A stretch of DNA of 64,000 nt from Pedobacter sp. AJM (GTDB lineage: Bacteria > Bacteroidota > Bacteroidia > Sphingobacteriales > Sphingobacteriaceae): assembly GCF_002197755.1 (NCBI RefSeq), contig NZ_NHOT01000014.1, positions 42,613 through 106,612 of the forward strand, given 5' to 3'. Both the position numbers and the translations under genes were made by a program. Shown here piece after piece: positions 28,226-36,619 of this stretch; within the stretch, counting starts at the first letter, position 1, and every line of letters begins with the position of its first letter. The notes beneath the pieces are model-generated. The model saw only the letters and a program-made list of their open reading frames with translations, was not told where the DNA came from and searched no databases.

Positions 28226-28865
28226 CGTAAATACTCATTTTCTCAGCGAGTTCAATAATACTTTTGATTTTCAGCTTCTGGAACAATCTTAATTTATAAG
28301 TACTAACAGTTCCCATTTGTAAATTCAGCTGATTAGAAATATCTAAAACGCCTATTCCTTTGGTCAAAAGTTCTGCCACTTCTAATTCTCTACCAGACAG
28401 TTTAGTAAATGGATTATCGGCATCGTTTCCTAAAATGCTGTTGAACATGTTTTCTTTAACATTTCTGCTCGAATAACGGCTTCCTGCTAAAATCGTGGTA
28501 ATAGCCGTTACAATTTCAGATTCTTCTGCATTCTTAGTCAAATAACCTGAAGCACCAGACTTTAAATATGGAACAGCATAAATATTTTCATTCAGTGAAG
28601 AGAAAACCAAGATTTTAGCTGTAGCCTGAACAGATTTAATCTGGTCAATTACCTTTAAGTTATTCCCACCTGGAAGGTTAACATCAATAATAATTAAATT
28701 AGGCGCTTTCTGAGCTTCAACTAATGCCTCTTCCATTGTACTGGCATGGATAATTTCAACCCCTGACCAGAAATCAGATATTAAATTTTTTAACCCTCTG
28801 CGAACAATCTCATGATCATCAGCAATAAGTACAGTGAAAGTACTTCCCGTATTTTTTGGTTTCAT
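28218..28865 (-). CDS. orphan NarL/LuxR-type response regulator
   Basis: 215 residues. The receiver domain (about 10-130) has the acidic pair in IADDHEIV, the phosphoacceptor Asp in IIIDVNLPGG (about residue 60) and the conserved Lys in YLTKNAEE (about 107). The C-terminal GerE/LuxR helix-turn-helix starts near LSGRELEVAELLTKG (about 155-210). No histidine kinase is adjacent, so its partner is elsewhere. Its position near the adhesin operon suggests, but does not show, control of surface functions. Confidence 0.9.
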   Translation of the reverse strand: MKPKNTGSTFTVLIADDHEIVRRGLKNLISDFWSGVEIIHASTMEEALVEAQKAPNLIIIDVNLPGGNNLKVIDQIKSVQATAKILVFSSLNENIYAVPYLKSGASGYLTKNAEESEIVTAITTILAGSRYSSRNVKENMFNSILGNDADNPFTKLSGRELEVAELLTKGIGVLDISNQLNLQMGTVSTYKLRLFQKLKIKSIIELAEKMSIYEK

Positions 28866-29433
28866 TGTGTGTTTATAAAGTTGTAATTATTCTCAAAATT
28901 ATCAATTTTACCATATTCCGTAGTCCGTTCCTTTCAAAAAAAGACTATTTTATTGATGGCTCAAATGTAAACATTATTATACAATTTTGCTTGTTTTTAC
29001 ATTTTTTTACGAAAAAAAATTTATTTGCATCTTCAATCCGTTTAATAACGTGCAAGCTATGAAAATCTTACTTATTTTTAGTAAAACGTTATACCAAGAA
29101 TTTTCTCTGCACTAAATCGATTAATTTCGCTAAATACGTTCAAAAATTTGAATTTTAGCTGATTTTAATTAAGTATTACGAAAACATTCACCTTTTTTAC
29201 AATTATAGCAATGAAAACCTCAAAAAATCAGGAGCCGGTACGATAAATAAAGATGGGAAGAGAGGAACTTAATTATCAAAACTATTGTTAATGAAACATC
29301 ACATCATCATAAATTAAATAGTAATCCACAATAAGTTGTAACTATATGAATTTAACGATGAATAATAATCTGACTCAAGTTTAATCGTAATAGTCAGAAC
29401 ATATTTTCAACAAACGGCATTAACCTTATTTAT
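28866..29433. other. A+T-rich intergenic stretch, no gene seen
   Basis: About 570 bases between two minus-strand regulator genes. Only short open frames are present. It should contain the response regulator promoter, but no strong consensus or hairpin was identified. Confidence 0.5.
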
Positions 29434-30048
29434 TTAGATTTTTGCCCTGATCCGGCTTAAAGTTTCTAAACGAATGGCCAGAAAAGATGCAATGTGCTTA
29501 AGTGAAACGCGATGAATTAAATCGGGAAAAGACATCAGAAAGCGCTTATATCTTTTTTCTGCAGATGAGATTCTGCAAAGATAGGCCCGCTCTTCAGCAG
29601 AGCGATAATACAACTCCATTATTTTCCTGCCTACAATATTTGCCTCAGGGAAGTGTTCAAAAAGATATTCTGTAAGTTCATGCGGAAGAGCAATCAAATC
29701 AACATCTTCCAGGGCCTGTAAATATTCTTCTGAATCAGCATTTACCCATAGATTACTGATTGTACCTACAATTTCATTTTCTTTTGAAATCCAGGTTGTA
29801 ATTTCCAGATTGGCATCTTTAACAAAACCTCTGACTATTCCCTTTACGATTAGAAATAAATATTCATTTCGGTCTAAAGGCGACATGATAAATTTATTTT
29901 TTTTATAGCTTACCGGAAAAGTATACTGATTGATGCGCTGTTCAATTTCTTTATTCAAAGGATGGAATTTTTTGAAAATCGATATCAATGGAGAAGAATT
30001 ATTAAATCTTTTCCATTTATCTTCATCAGATAAATTAACAGCAATCAT
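29434..30048 (-). CDS. Crp/Fnr-family transcriptional regulator
   Basis: 204 residues. The N-terminal cyclic-nucleotide-binding-like barrel (about 20-135) has the strand pattern FPVSYKKNKFIMSPLDRNEYLFLIVKG in part, without Cys ligands for an iron-sulfur cluster. The C-terminal winged helix ends in LKHIASFLAIRLETLSRIRAKI-type residues, as in many Bacteroidota Crp-like regulators. The effector is unknown. It is read toward the response regulator and separated from it by a long gap. Confidence 0.85.
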   Translation of the reverse strand: MIAVNLSDEDKWKRFNNSSPLISIFKKFHPLNKEIEQRINQYTFPVSYKKNKFIMSPLDRNEYLFLIVKGIVRGFVKDANLEITTWISKENEIVGTISNLWVNADSEEYLQALEDVDLIALPHELTEYLFEHFPEANIVGRKIMELYYRSAEERAYLCRISSAEKRYKRFLMSFPDLIHRVSLKHIASFLAIRLETLSRIRAKI

Positions 30049-30163
30049 TTATAAACAACTAAGTAAAGGGCTAAAAAATGCCTCACTACGTGTACACACG
30101 AACAGTAAAACATTAATCCAAAGAAAAGAATTTTTTCTTGACATTTCTCAAATTTGACTTATT

Positions 30164-31021
30164 TTATAAAATTTTCTCTACTCCTAATCCGAATAACGCA
30201 TAATCATATTTAACCGGATCATTAGGATCAAATTGTTTCAGATGCGCTGTCAATTCTACAGCAGTTTGCCAATCATTTTGCTTTCTGTGAATTAGGCCTA
30301 GTAAGCGCCCTACCCGATCTACATGCACATCACAGGGACAAATCAAATCTGAAGAATGAAGTGTGTTCCAGATTCCAAAATCGACACCATGATCGTCTTT
30401 TCTGACCATCCAGCGTAAAAACATATTTAACCGCTTGCAGGTAGACTTTTGTTTTGGTGAAGATATATGCTTTTTGGTTCGGTGCGGAAAATCTTCCTGT
30501 GAGAAGAAATAGGCCCTAAAATAGTTCAAAGAATCTTCAATAGTTGACTGCCTGATGGGCTCGCCGCCGGGTACAGAAGTAGCCAATATTCCACCAGCAT
30601 CGTTTTGTGGAATTAAAAAGGCCTGCTCCAGGCTATCATAATTTTGATAATGTAGCTTAAAAAAAGAAATAAAATAAAGCAGATCCGTATCATTAAACGT
30701 ACGATGCTTGAAACCCAGCAGTTGTTTTAAATCGCCATCTTCATGATTCACCATAAAATCATAAGGTGCATTATCCATTCTAAGCAGCAGTTCTTTACAC
30801 TTATTTATAATGGTCTTGCGTTGACCCCAGGCCAAAATTGCAGCAAAAAAACCCGCTATTTCTATGTCTTGCTTTTTTTTAAAGCTATGTGGGATGCAAA
30901 TCGGATCATTCGCAATAAAATCAATCTGATTATATTGTTCAACCTTTTGATCAAGAAAGTTTTTTAGTTCTAAAAATTGCATTTGTATGGGATAACGAAA
31001 AGCCATCCAGACTTTCTTCAT
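30164..31021 (-). CDS. TIGR02757 (DUF2400) family protein
   Basis: 285 residues. Family features include the stretch FFAAILAWGQRKTIINKC near residue 60, the KHRTFNDTDLLYF segment, and the later part RLNMFLRWMVRKDDHGVDFGIW with CDVHVDRVGRLLGL. This helical arrangement resembles a HhH/endonuclease III-like fold, and a DNA or nucleotide role has been suggested for the family, but no activity is established to my knowledge. An internal ATG at residue 14 may be the true start. Confidence 0.85.
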   Translation of the reverse strand: MKKVWMAFRYPIQMQFLELKNFLDQKVEQYNQIDFIANDPICIPHSFKKKQDIEIAGFFAAILAWGQRKTIINKCKELLLRMDNAPYDFMVNHEDGDLKQLLGFKHRTFNDTDLLYFISFFKLHYQNYDSLEQAFLIPQNDAGGILATSVPGGEPIRQSTIEDSLNYFRAYFFSQEDFPHRTKKHISSPKQKSTCKRLNMFLRWMVRKDDHGVDFGIWNTLHSSDLICPCDVHVDRVGRLLGLIHRKQNDWQTAVELTAHLKQFDPNDPVKYDYALFGLGVEKIL

Positions 31022-31111
31022 TAATTAATCAAATGATATAATTTGCAGGTTGCAGATGAAAAAGGATAAGCCAGCTTAGGATAGATTCGTGTGAATCAGA
31101 AATCGGATATA

Positions 31112-31145
31112 TAAAAAGATCGGGCAAATGATCACATCTGCCCGA
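31112..31145 (-). terminator. terminator after cystathionine gamma-synthase
   Basis: TCGGGCA (31120-31126) and TGCCCGA (31139-31145) arms with a T-rich tail on the minus strand, just after the stop of the gene at 31154. Confidence 0.7.
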
Positions 31146-31153
31146 AAAATAAG

Positions 31154-32293
31154 CTATGCGAGGGCGTTCTCAAGATCTTCTAAAAGATCCTCAATATCTT
31201 CCACCCCAACGCTTAAACGAAGTAAATTATCAGTAACCCCTACTTTTTCACGTTCTTCCTTAGGGATTGAACCGTGCGTCATGGTAGCGGGGTGATTAAT
31301 TAAAGACTCTACGCCTCCCAAAGATTCAGCAAGTGTAAATACCTTAAAATTAGAGGAGATCCTGAATGTTTCCTGTAGGTCTGCTCCTTTAAGCGTAATA
31401 GAAATCATTCCACCAAAACCACGCATTTGTTTTTTTGCCACATCATGATTAGGATGATCTTCAAAGCCCGGCCAGTAAATTTTATCTACTTTTGGATGGT
31501 TTTTCAGGAAATGAGCAATACGTTCACCATTTTCACAATGCGCTTTCATCCGCAAATGCAAAGTTTTGATGCCACGCAAAACTAGAAAGGAATCCTGAGG
31601 TCCTGGTGTTGCGCCGCAGGCATTGTAGATAAACCAAAGGTCTTTGTAAAGCTGCTCATCACTGGTTACCAAAGCACCCATAACCACATCAGAGTGGCCT
31701 CCAATATATTTGGTAACGGAATGCATCACAATATCGGCACCTAAATCAATCGGGTTTTGTAAATATGGCGAAGCGAAGGTATTATCAACAGTCAGGATCA
31801 GATTTTTCTCTTTTGTAATTTTTGCCACCCCTTCAATATCAATAATCTGCATGGTTGGATTTGTAGGTGTTTCAATCCATACCAATTTTGTTTTATCGTT
31901 GATATAAGGTAACATATGCTCTGGTTTGGAAAGATCCAGAAAATGAAACTTAATCCCGTATTTGGTAAAAATTTTGGTGAAGATCCGGTATGAACCACCA
32001 TATAAATCATTTCCGGTAATTACCTCATCACCTGGTTGAAGCAATTTCAAAACGGCATCTGTAGCACCCATTCCACTCGAAAAAGCAAGGCCATACTTCG
32101 CATTTTCTAAAGCTGCAAGGCAATCTTCCAAGGCCTTTCGTGTTGGATTGGTACCTCTTGAATATTCATATCCTTTATTGTCTCCAGGCGATTTCTGCCA
32201 GTAGGTTGAAGTTTGATATATAGGCGTCATCACAGCGCCGGTTGTTGGATCAGGTTCCTGACCTGCATGTATTGCTTTTGTTCCGAATTTCAT
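31154..32293 (-). CDS. cystathionine gamma-synthase (trans-sulfuration PLP enzyme)
   Basis: 379 residues, family length. Signature elements of the Cys/Met metabolism PLP family: YSRGTNPTR (about 44-52), SSGMGATDAV, the PLP-binding Asp in TVDNTFASPYLQ, and the Schiff-base Lys in SVTKYIGGHSD (about 194). The enzyme joins an activated homoserine with cysteine, or cleaves cystathionine; sequence alone does not separate gamma-synthase from gamma-lyase. It lies 67 bases downstream of proS on the same strand. Confidence 0.88.
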   Translation of the reverse strand: MKFGTKAIHAGQEPDPTTGAVMTPIYQTSTYWQKSPGDNKGYEYSRGTNPTRKALEDCLAALENAKYGLAFSSGMGATDAVLKLLQPGDEVITGNDLYGGSYRIFTKIFTKYGIKFHFLDLSKPEHMLPYINDKTKLVWIETPTNPTMQIIDIEGVAKITKEKNLILTVDNTFASPYLQNPIDLGADIVMHSVTKYIGGHSDVVMGALVTSDEQLYKDLWFIYNACGATPGPQDSFLVLRGIKTLHLRMKAHCENGERIAHFLKNHPKVDKIYWPGFEDHPNHDVAKKQMRGFGGMISITLKGADLQETFRISSNFKVFTLAESLGGVESLINHPATMTHGSIPKEEREKVGVTDNLLRLSVGVEDIEDLLEDLENALA

Positions 32294-32360
32294 TTTTTTT
32301 TAAAATTTGAGACAGGGAATCCAGAATTGAGTTTTATAATTCATCCCCTGTCATTACCAA

Positions 32361-33833
32361 TTAATATGCCCTTGCAAACAACACTCTTTGGGTAGACGGT
32401 TTGCCTGAATAAATACAAATGCCGTCTTCCAATTTGTTATCCAATGGAATACAACGGATCGTTGCTTTGGTTTCTTCTTTAATTTTTTGCTCTGTTTCAG
32501 GTGTGCCATCCCAGTGGGCAGAAATAAAACCTGCTTTTGTATCCAATAAATCTTTTAATTCCTGGTAAGAATTGGCTTCCGTAATATGTGCATCTCTATA
32601 TTCCAATGCTTTATTGAACATACAAGTTTGGATGTCTTCCAGTAATTTGATGATATAAATATCAAGACCTTCCTGTGGCACCGTTTGTTTCAGCTTAGTA
32701 TCCCTTCTGGCAATTTCAACTGTTTTATTTTCCAGATCTCTGCCACCAATAGCAATGCGAATCGGCACCCCTTTTAATTCATAATCAGCAAATTTAAAGC
32801 CCGGACGCTGGGTATCTCGATCATCATACTTTACTGAAACACCCATGCCTTTCAATCGCATGGTCAGTTCATTCACATAGGCTGTAATTTTAGCAAGATC
32901 TTCTTCACCCTTGTAAATCGGAATGATCACAACCTGAACCGGGGCCAGTTTTGGCGGGATAATTAATCCTGAATCATCACTATGTGCCATAATCAGTGCG
33001 CCCATCAAACGAGTGGAAACACCCCATGAAGTTGCCCACACATGATCCAGCTTACCATCTTTACCTGTAAATTTCACATCAAATGCCTTTGCAAAATTCT
33101 GACCCAAAAAGTGAGAAGTTCCGGCCTGTAGTGCTTTACCATCCTGCATTAAGGCTTCTATACAGTAAGTATCCAAAGCACCCGCAAATCTTTCATTGGG
33201 CGATTTCCGACCTCTAATAACTGGTACAGCCAGCCAGTTTTCAGCAAAATCTGCATAAATATGCAACATGCGTTCTGTTTCCTCAATGGCCTCCTCCGCT
33301 GTAGCATGAGCAGTATGCCCTTCCTGCCATAAAAACTCAGCAGTACGCAAAAATAAACGGGTTCTCATCTCCCACCGCACCACATTGGCCCACTGGTTAA
33401 TCAGAATAGGGAGATCACGATAAGACTGTATCCATCCTTTATAGGTATTCCAGATAATGGTTTCAGAAGTTGGGCGAACAATCAATTCTTCTTCTAATTT
33501 TGCGGTCTCATCAACTACAATATTACCATTTCCATCATTCTTTAAACGGTAGTGTGTCACAACTGCACATTCAGTGGCAAATCCCTCTACATGAGAGGCT
33601 TCCTTTGAAAAAAATGACTTAGGTATGAATAAAGGAAAATAAGCATTACTGTGACCGGTATCTTTAAACATTTTATCTAATACGGCCTGCATTTTTTCCC
33701 ATATGGCATAACCATTAGGCTTTATAACCATGCAACCCCTAACTGCTGAATGCTCAGCAAGGTCGGCCTTTAATACGATATCATTGTACCACTGTGAATA
33801 ATCTGCTGAACGGCTTGTAATTTCTTTGCTCAT
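32361..33833 (-). CDS. proS: prolyl-tRNA synthetase
   Basis: 490 residues, the length of the archaeal/eukaryote-like (type 3) ProRS found in Bacteroidota, which lacks the bacterial insertion editing domain. Class II motifs are visible: motif 2 in VVRWEMRTRLFLRTAEFLWQEGHTAH-type residues (about 155-180) and motif 3 in ATSWGVSTRLMGALIMAHSDD (about 265-285). An anticodon-binding domain and zinc-binding-like tail follow. It charges tRNA-Pro, two copies of which lie at 1.8 kb. The start ATG gives SKEITSRSADYSQWY. Confidence 0.95.
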   Translation of the reverse strand: MSKEITSRSADYSQWYNDIVLKADLAEHSAVRGCMVIKPNGYAIWEKMQAVLDKMFKDTGHSNAYFPLFIPKSFFSKEASHVEGFATECAVVTHYRLKNDGNGNIVVDETAKLEEELIVRPTSETIIWNTYKGWIQSYRDLPILINQWANVVRWEMRTRLFLRTAEFLWQEGHTAHATAEEAIEETERMLHIYADFAENWLAVPVIRGRKSPNERFAGALDTYCIEALMQDGKALQAGTSHFLGQNFAKAFDVKFTGKDGKLDHVWATSWGVSTRLMGALIMAHSDDSGLIIPPKLAPVQVVIIPIYKGEEDLAKITAYVNELTMRLKGMGVSVKYDDRDTQRPGFKFADYELKGVPIRIAIGGRDLENKTVEIARRDTKLKQTVPQEGLDIYIIKLLEDIQTCMFNKALEYRDAHITEANSYQELKDLLDTKAGFISAHWDGTPETEQKIKEETKATIRCIPLDNKLEDGICIYSGKPSTQRVLFARAY

Positions 33834-33998
33834 GTTATGTATTTGGAACGTAATTTGTGTGTTAAATAATGTGAAATTAGATCACAAATTTATAAATTTA
33901 TGCCTACAAAACGATTATGTAGCGCTGGCATTTATAATAAGACATTAATCTGATTTAATAAATGGCGCAATTAAATGGCCGTAGCGTCAATTTTATTT

Positions 33999-34006
33999 AA
34001 ATTTGT
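33999..34006 (+). promoter_or_regulatory. candidate -7 promoter element of the Gly/Tyr-rich lipoprotein gene
   Basis: TAAATTTG is a perfect TAnnTTTG match, 25 bases upstream of the ATG at 34032. No clear -33 element was seen. Confidence 0.5.
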
Positions 34007-34031
34007 ACACACACAACTAAATATAAGCACA

Positions 34032-35015
34032 ATGAAACCAATCAATTTTTTACCCATTGTTATGATTGCCGCCGCAGGGCTGGTGGCGTCGTGCACTACA
34101 TCCAAACTGGCTACAACCAGCCAGAATGATGATGTTTATAATTCTGTGGCAAAGGCAAGAGAGGTGGAAATTATTCCACAGCAACAGTACGCCCAGAACC
34201 AAAATGATAATCAGAACCAGGATGGTTATGACGAATATTATGGTACCAGTAACCCGTATTATGATATGGATTACTCTTCCAGAATCAATCGCTTTTCTAA
34301 TGGTACCAGCTGGAGAGGATATTATGACCCGTATTATGATAATTTTTCATATGGTAATTCTTATGGCGCCACCAATTATTTAGGTTATGGTGGTTTAGGC
34401 TGGAGTAGTGGTTATGGATTAGGTGGCTGGGGCGGTGGCTTTGGTATAGGACTTGGTTATGGCAGCATCTGGAATAATCCTTTTTACTATGGTAACATGG
34501 GTTTTGGCTGGAACAATTTTGGCTGGAATAACTGGGGGCCATATTCTTATTATGATCGCTTCGGTTGGGGCGGTGGCTGGTACGGCGGAGGCTGGGGCTA
34601 TGGCGGTGGTTTCTACGGTGGCGGTATTTACACCGGCAACAACAGTTACAGGGCCAGACCAGGAAATACCATGAACAGCAGAGGTTATGGAAATAGCAAT
34701 GGTGGTAGCAATATGGGCAGACCCAACAGATCAGGCGTAGCTCCTCAAAATGGTGCTTACAGACAAGGTTATGCACCTAATAACAATGCCGGAAGGCCAA
34801 CCAGGAGTCAGGCTAACGGACAACAAGGTGGTTATTCAAGACCGGATGCCAATTACAGCAGACCAGGCAGAAATGAAAATTATGCTCCTCAACCTCAAAG
34901 AACAGAAAGCAGGCCAACTTATTCTCCCCCTCCAACAAGCCGTGGCAGTAGCGGCGGCGGTTCTTATGGCGGCGGTGGCGGTGGCTCAAGACCATCAAGA
35001 GGAGGCAGAGGTTAA
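34032..35015 (+). CDS. Gly/Tyr/Trp-rich low-complexity lipoprotein
   Basis: 327 residues from the ATG at 34032; the frame could start at 33975, but that would place the promoter-like -7 element inside the gene. A lipoprotein signal ends at the lipobox LVASC. The mature part starts with Gln/Asn-rich sequence. A long Gly-Tyr-Trp-Phe-rich stretch (about 90-225) and an Arg/Pro/Ser/Gly-rich tail ending in poly-Gly and Arg follow. No fold is predictable and the function is unknown. A porin gene follows after 20 bases, so it may be an envelope component made with it. Confidence 0.75.
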   Translation: MKPINFLPIVMIAAAGLVASCTTSKLATTSQNDDVYNSVAKAREVEIIPQQQYAQNQNDNQNQDGYDEYYGTSNPYYDMDYSSRINRFSNGTSWRGYYDPYYDNFSYGNSYGATNYLGYGGLGWSSGYGLGGWGGGFGIGLGYGSIWNNPFYYGNMGFGWNNFGWNNWGPYSYYDRFGWGGGWYGGGWGYGGGFYGGGIYTGNNSYRARPGNTMNSRGYGNSNGGSNMGRPNRSGVAPQNGAYRQGYAPNNNAGRPTRSQANGQQGGYSRPDANYSRPGRNENYAPQPQRTESRPTYSPPPTSRGSSGGGSYGGGGGGSRPSRGGRG

Positions 35016-35035
35016 TATTAGCAACACACAAATCA

Positions 35036-36559
35036 ATGAAAAGATACATCCTAGTAACGATATTGGCTACAGTAGCCACTATAGGAACATCGTATGCCCA
35101 AAGTTATGCACCAGATGCATTTCGTTTTTCGCAAACAAATTATGGTAGCAGTGCCCGCTTTAAAGGTATGGGTGGTGCTCAAATTGGCGTAGGTGGCGAC
35201 ATTGGCTCCATCAGTGCTAATCCTGCCGGATTAGGCCTTTTTACAAAATCAGAATTTAGCATTACGCCGGAATTTAATTCCGTAGATAATAGCAGTTCTT
35301 TTTTAGGGAATAACATTAAATCAAACAAAAGTCAGATTAACCTGAATAATTTAGGCGTTGTATTTTATAGTCCGGCGGCAAAGGCAAAAGGTTCAGATGT
35401 AAATAAAGGCTTAGTGAGCACTGTTTTTGGGGTAAGTTATTCACGTAATAATGATTTCTTAAATAATATTGATTACAACGGCATCAACAATAATAACTCT
35501 ATCAGAAATGCTTATGTTGATCAGGCGAATGATTTTGGTACTGACGGAACGATTGCCGGTGATGCCTACAGAAGTAGCTTAATTAACTTTGGTGCACCAG
35601 GCTTTACGAATAGCTATTCTGCAGCTCCTTTCGGCAACAATAACTTCAGTCAAAACTGGATCGAAAACAGATCCGGTTCCACATCTGAATTTAATGTAGC
35701 CGGTGCTTTAAATTTTTCTAATAAATTATACTTAGGTGCCACAGCTAGTTTTGTAAATGTCAGATACATCAGCGATGCTGTTTTTACAGAATCCGGTATA
35801 TCGAACTGGTATAATGAAACCCAAAAAAGCTTTTCTGGAAATGAAAATTATAATCTGACTCAAATCAGAAACCAGGAAACAAAAGGCGGCGGATTTAACC
35901 TTAAATTAGGAATGATTTACAGGCCGATTAATGAATTGAGAATTGGTTTAAATTTCCAGACCCCTACCTGGATGAATATTCAGGATAATACGGCTGAAAC
36001 GCTACAGGCCAATTTAAGTGGTAACAGTAATAACGGACCGGATAGCTTTAACAACGCTCCTCAATATTATACTTTTACCTACAACCTTCGTACGCCTTTG
36101 AAAGCTTCAGCTGGTTTAAGTTATGTTATCGGTGGCATGGCCCTGATTTCTGCAGACGTAGATTATGTTGACTACTCATCGATTCGCTTTTCAGCAGATA
36201 ACGGTTCCGATTTAAGAACCATAAATGTGAATAATCAGGATGTTAAAAACTTTTACAAAGAAGCTGTGAATTACAGAGTGGGTGCCGAGGTTAAAGTGAG
36301 TCCGGAAATTAGTTTAAGAGCGGGTTATGGTTTAAATGGTAATGGTATTAAAGGTGGTGATAAATCATTTTATCAGGCTCAATACTATACCGGTGGTATT
36401 GGTTACCGCATTGATAATTATTATTTTGATGTTGCTTATCAAAACTATAAAACAAATTTTAACTCATCTCCATATGAGCTTTATAACTTCACAGAGCCAG
36501 TTGCAGATGTAAAAAGCAACCGAAACAATGTTTTTTTAACATTTGGAGTGAGATTCTAG
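35036..36559 (+). CDS. OmpP1/FadL-family outer-membrane transport protein
   Basis: 507 residues with a signal peptide cleaved after SYAQ. The N-terminal mature region YAPDAFRFSQTNYGSSARFKG and SISANPAGLGLFTKSEF is the FadL/OmpP1 hallmark seen across Bacteroidota. The rest alternates beta strands and ends in Phe (FLTFGVRF), typical of outer-membrane barrels. The family imports hydrophobic compounds. It starts 20 bases after the lipoprotein gene and is followed by a strong terminator. Confidence 0.9.
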   Translation: MKRYILVTILATVATIGTSYAQSYAPDAFRFSQTNYGSSARFKGMGGAQIGVGGDIGSISANPAGLGLFTKSEFSITPEFNSVDNSSSFLGNNIKSNKSQINLNNLGVVFYSPAAKAKGSDVNKGLVSTVFGVSYSRNNDFLNNIDYNGINNNNSIRNAYVDQANDFGTDGTIAGDAYRSSLINFGAPGFTNSYSAAPFGNNNFSQNWIENRSGSTSEFNVAGALNFSNKLYLGATASFVNVRYISDAVFTESGISNWYNETQKSFSGNENYNLTQIRNQETKGGGFNLKLGMIYRPINELRIGLNFQTPTWMNIQDNTAETLQANLSGNSNNGPDSFNNAPQYYTFTYNLRTPLKASAGLSYVIGGMALISADVDYVDYSSIRFSADNGSDLRTINVNNQDVKNFYKEAVNYRVGAEVKVSPEISLRAGYGLNGNGIKGGDKSFYQAQYYTGGIGYRIDNYYFDVAYQNYKTNFNSSPYELYNFTEPVADVKSNRNNVFLTFGVRF

Positions 36560-36581
36560 TCTAAATAATTTTCAACAAAAC

Positions 36582-36619
36582 GGGCCTTTGACATAAGCAC
36601 CAAAGGCCCTTTTTATTTT
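36582..36619 (+). terminator. terminator of the lipoprotein-porin unit
   Basis: GGGCCTTTG (36582-36590) and CAAAGGCCC (36601-36609), followed by a T-run, about 20 bases after the porin stop. Confidence 0.85.

Noticed and set aside
34297..34776. Long Cys/His-rich minus-strand frame opposite the Gly-rich lipoprotein
   Set aside because: It is the antisense of Gly-, Tyr- and Trp-coding codons, which gives many His, Cys and Asn; no promoter or start supports it.
34750..35148. Plus-strand frame of 132 codons overlapping the end of the lipoprotein gene
   Set aside because: It overlaps two well-supported genes out of frame and has the composition of a shadow of a low-complexity gene.
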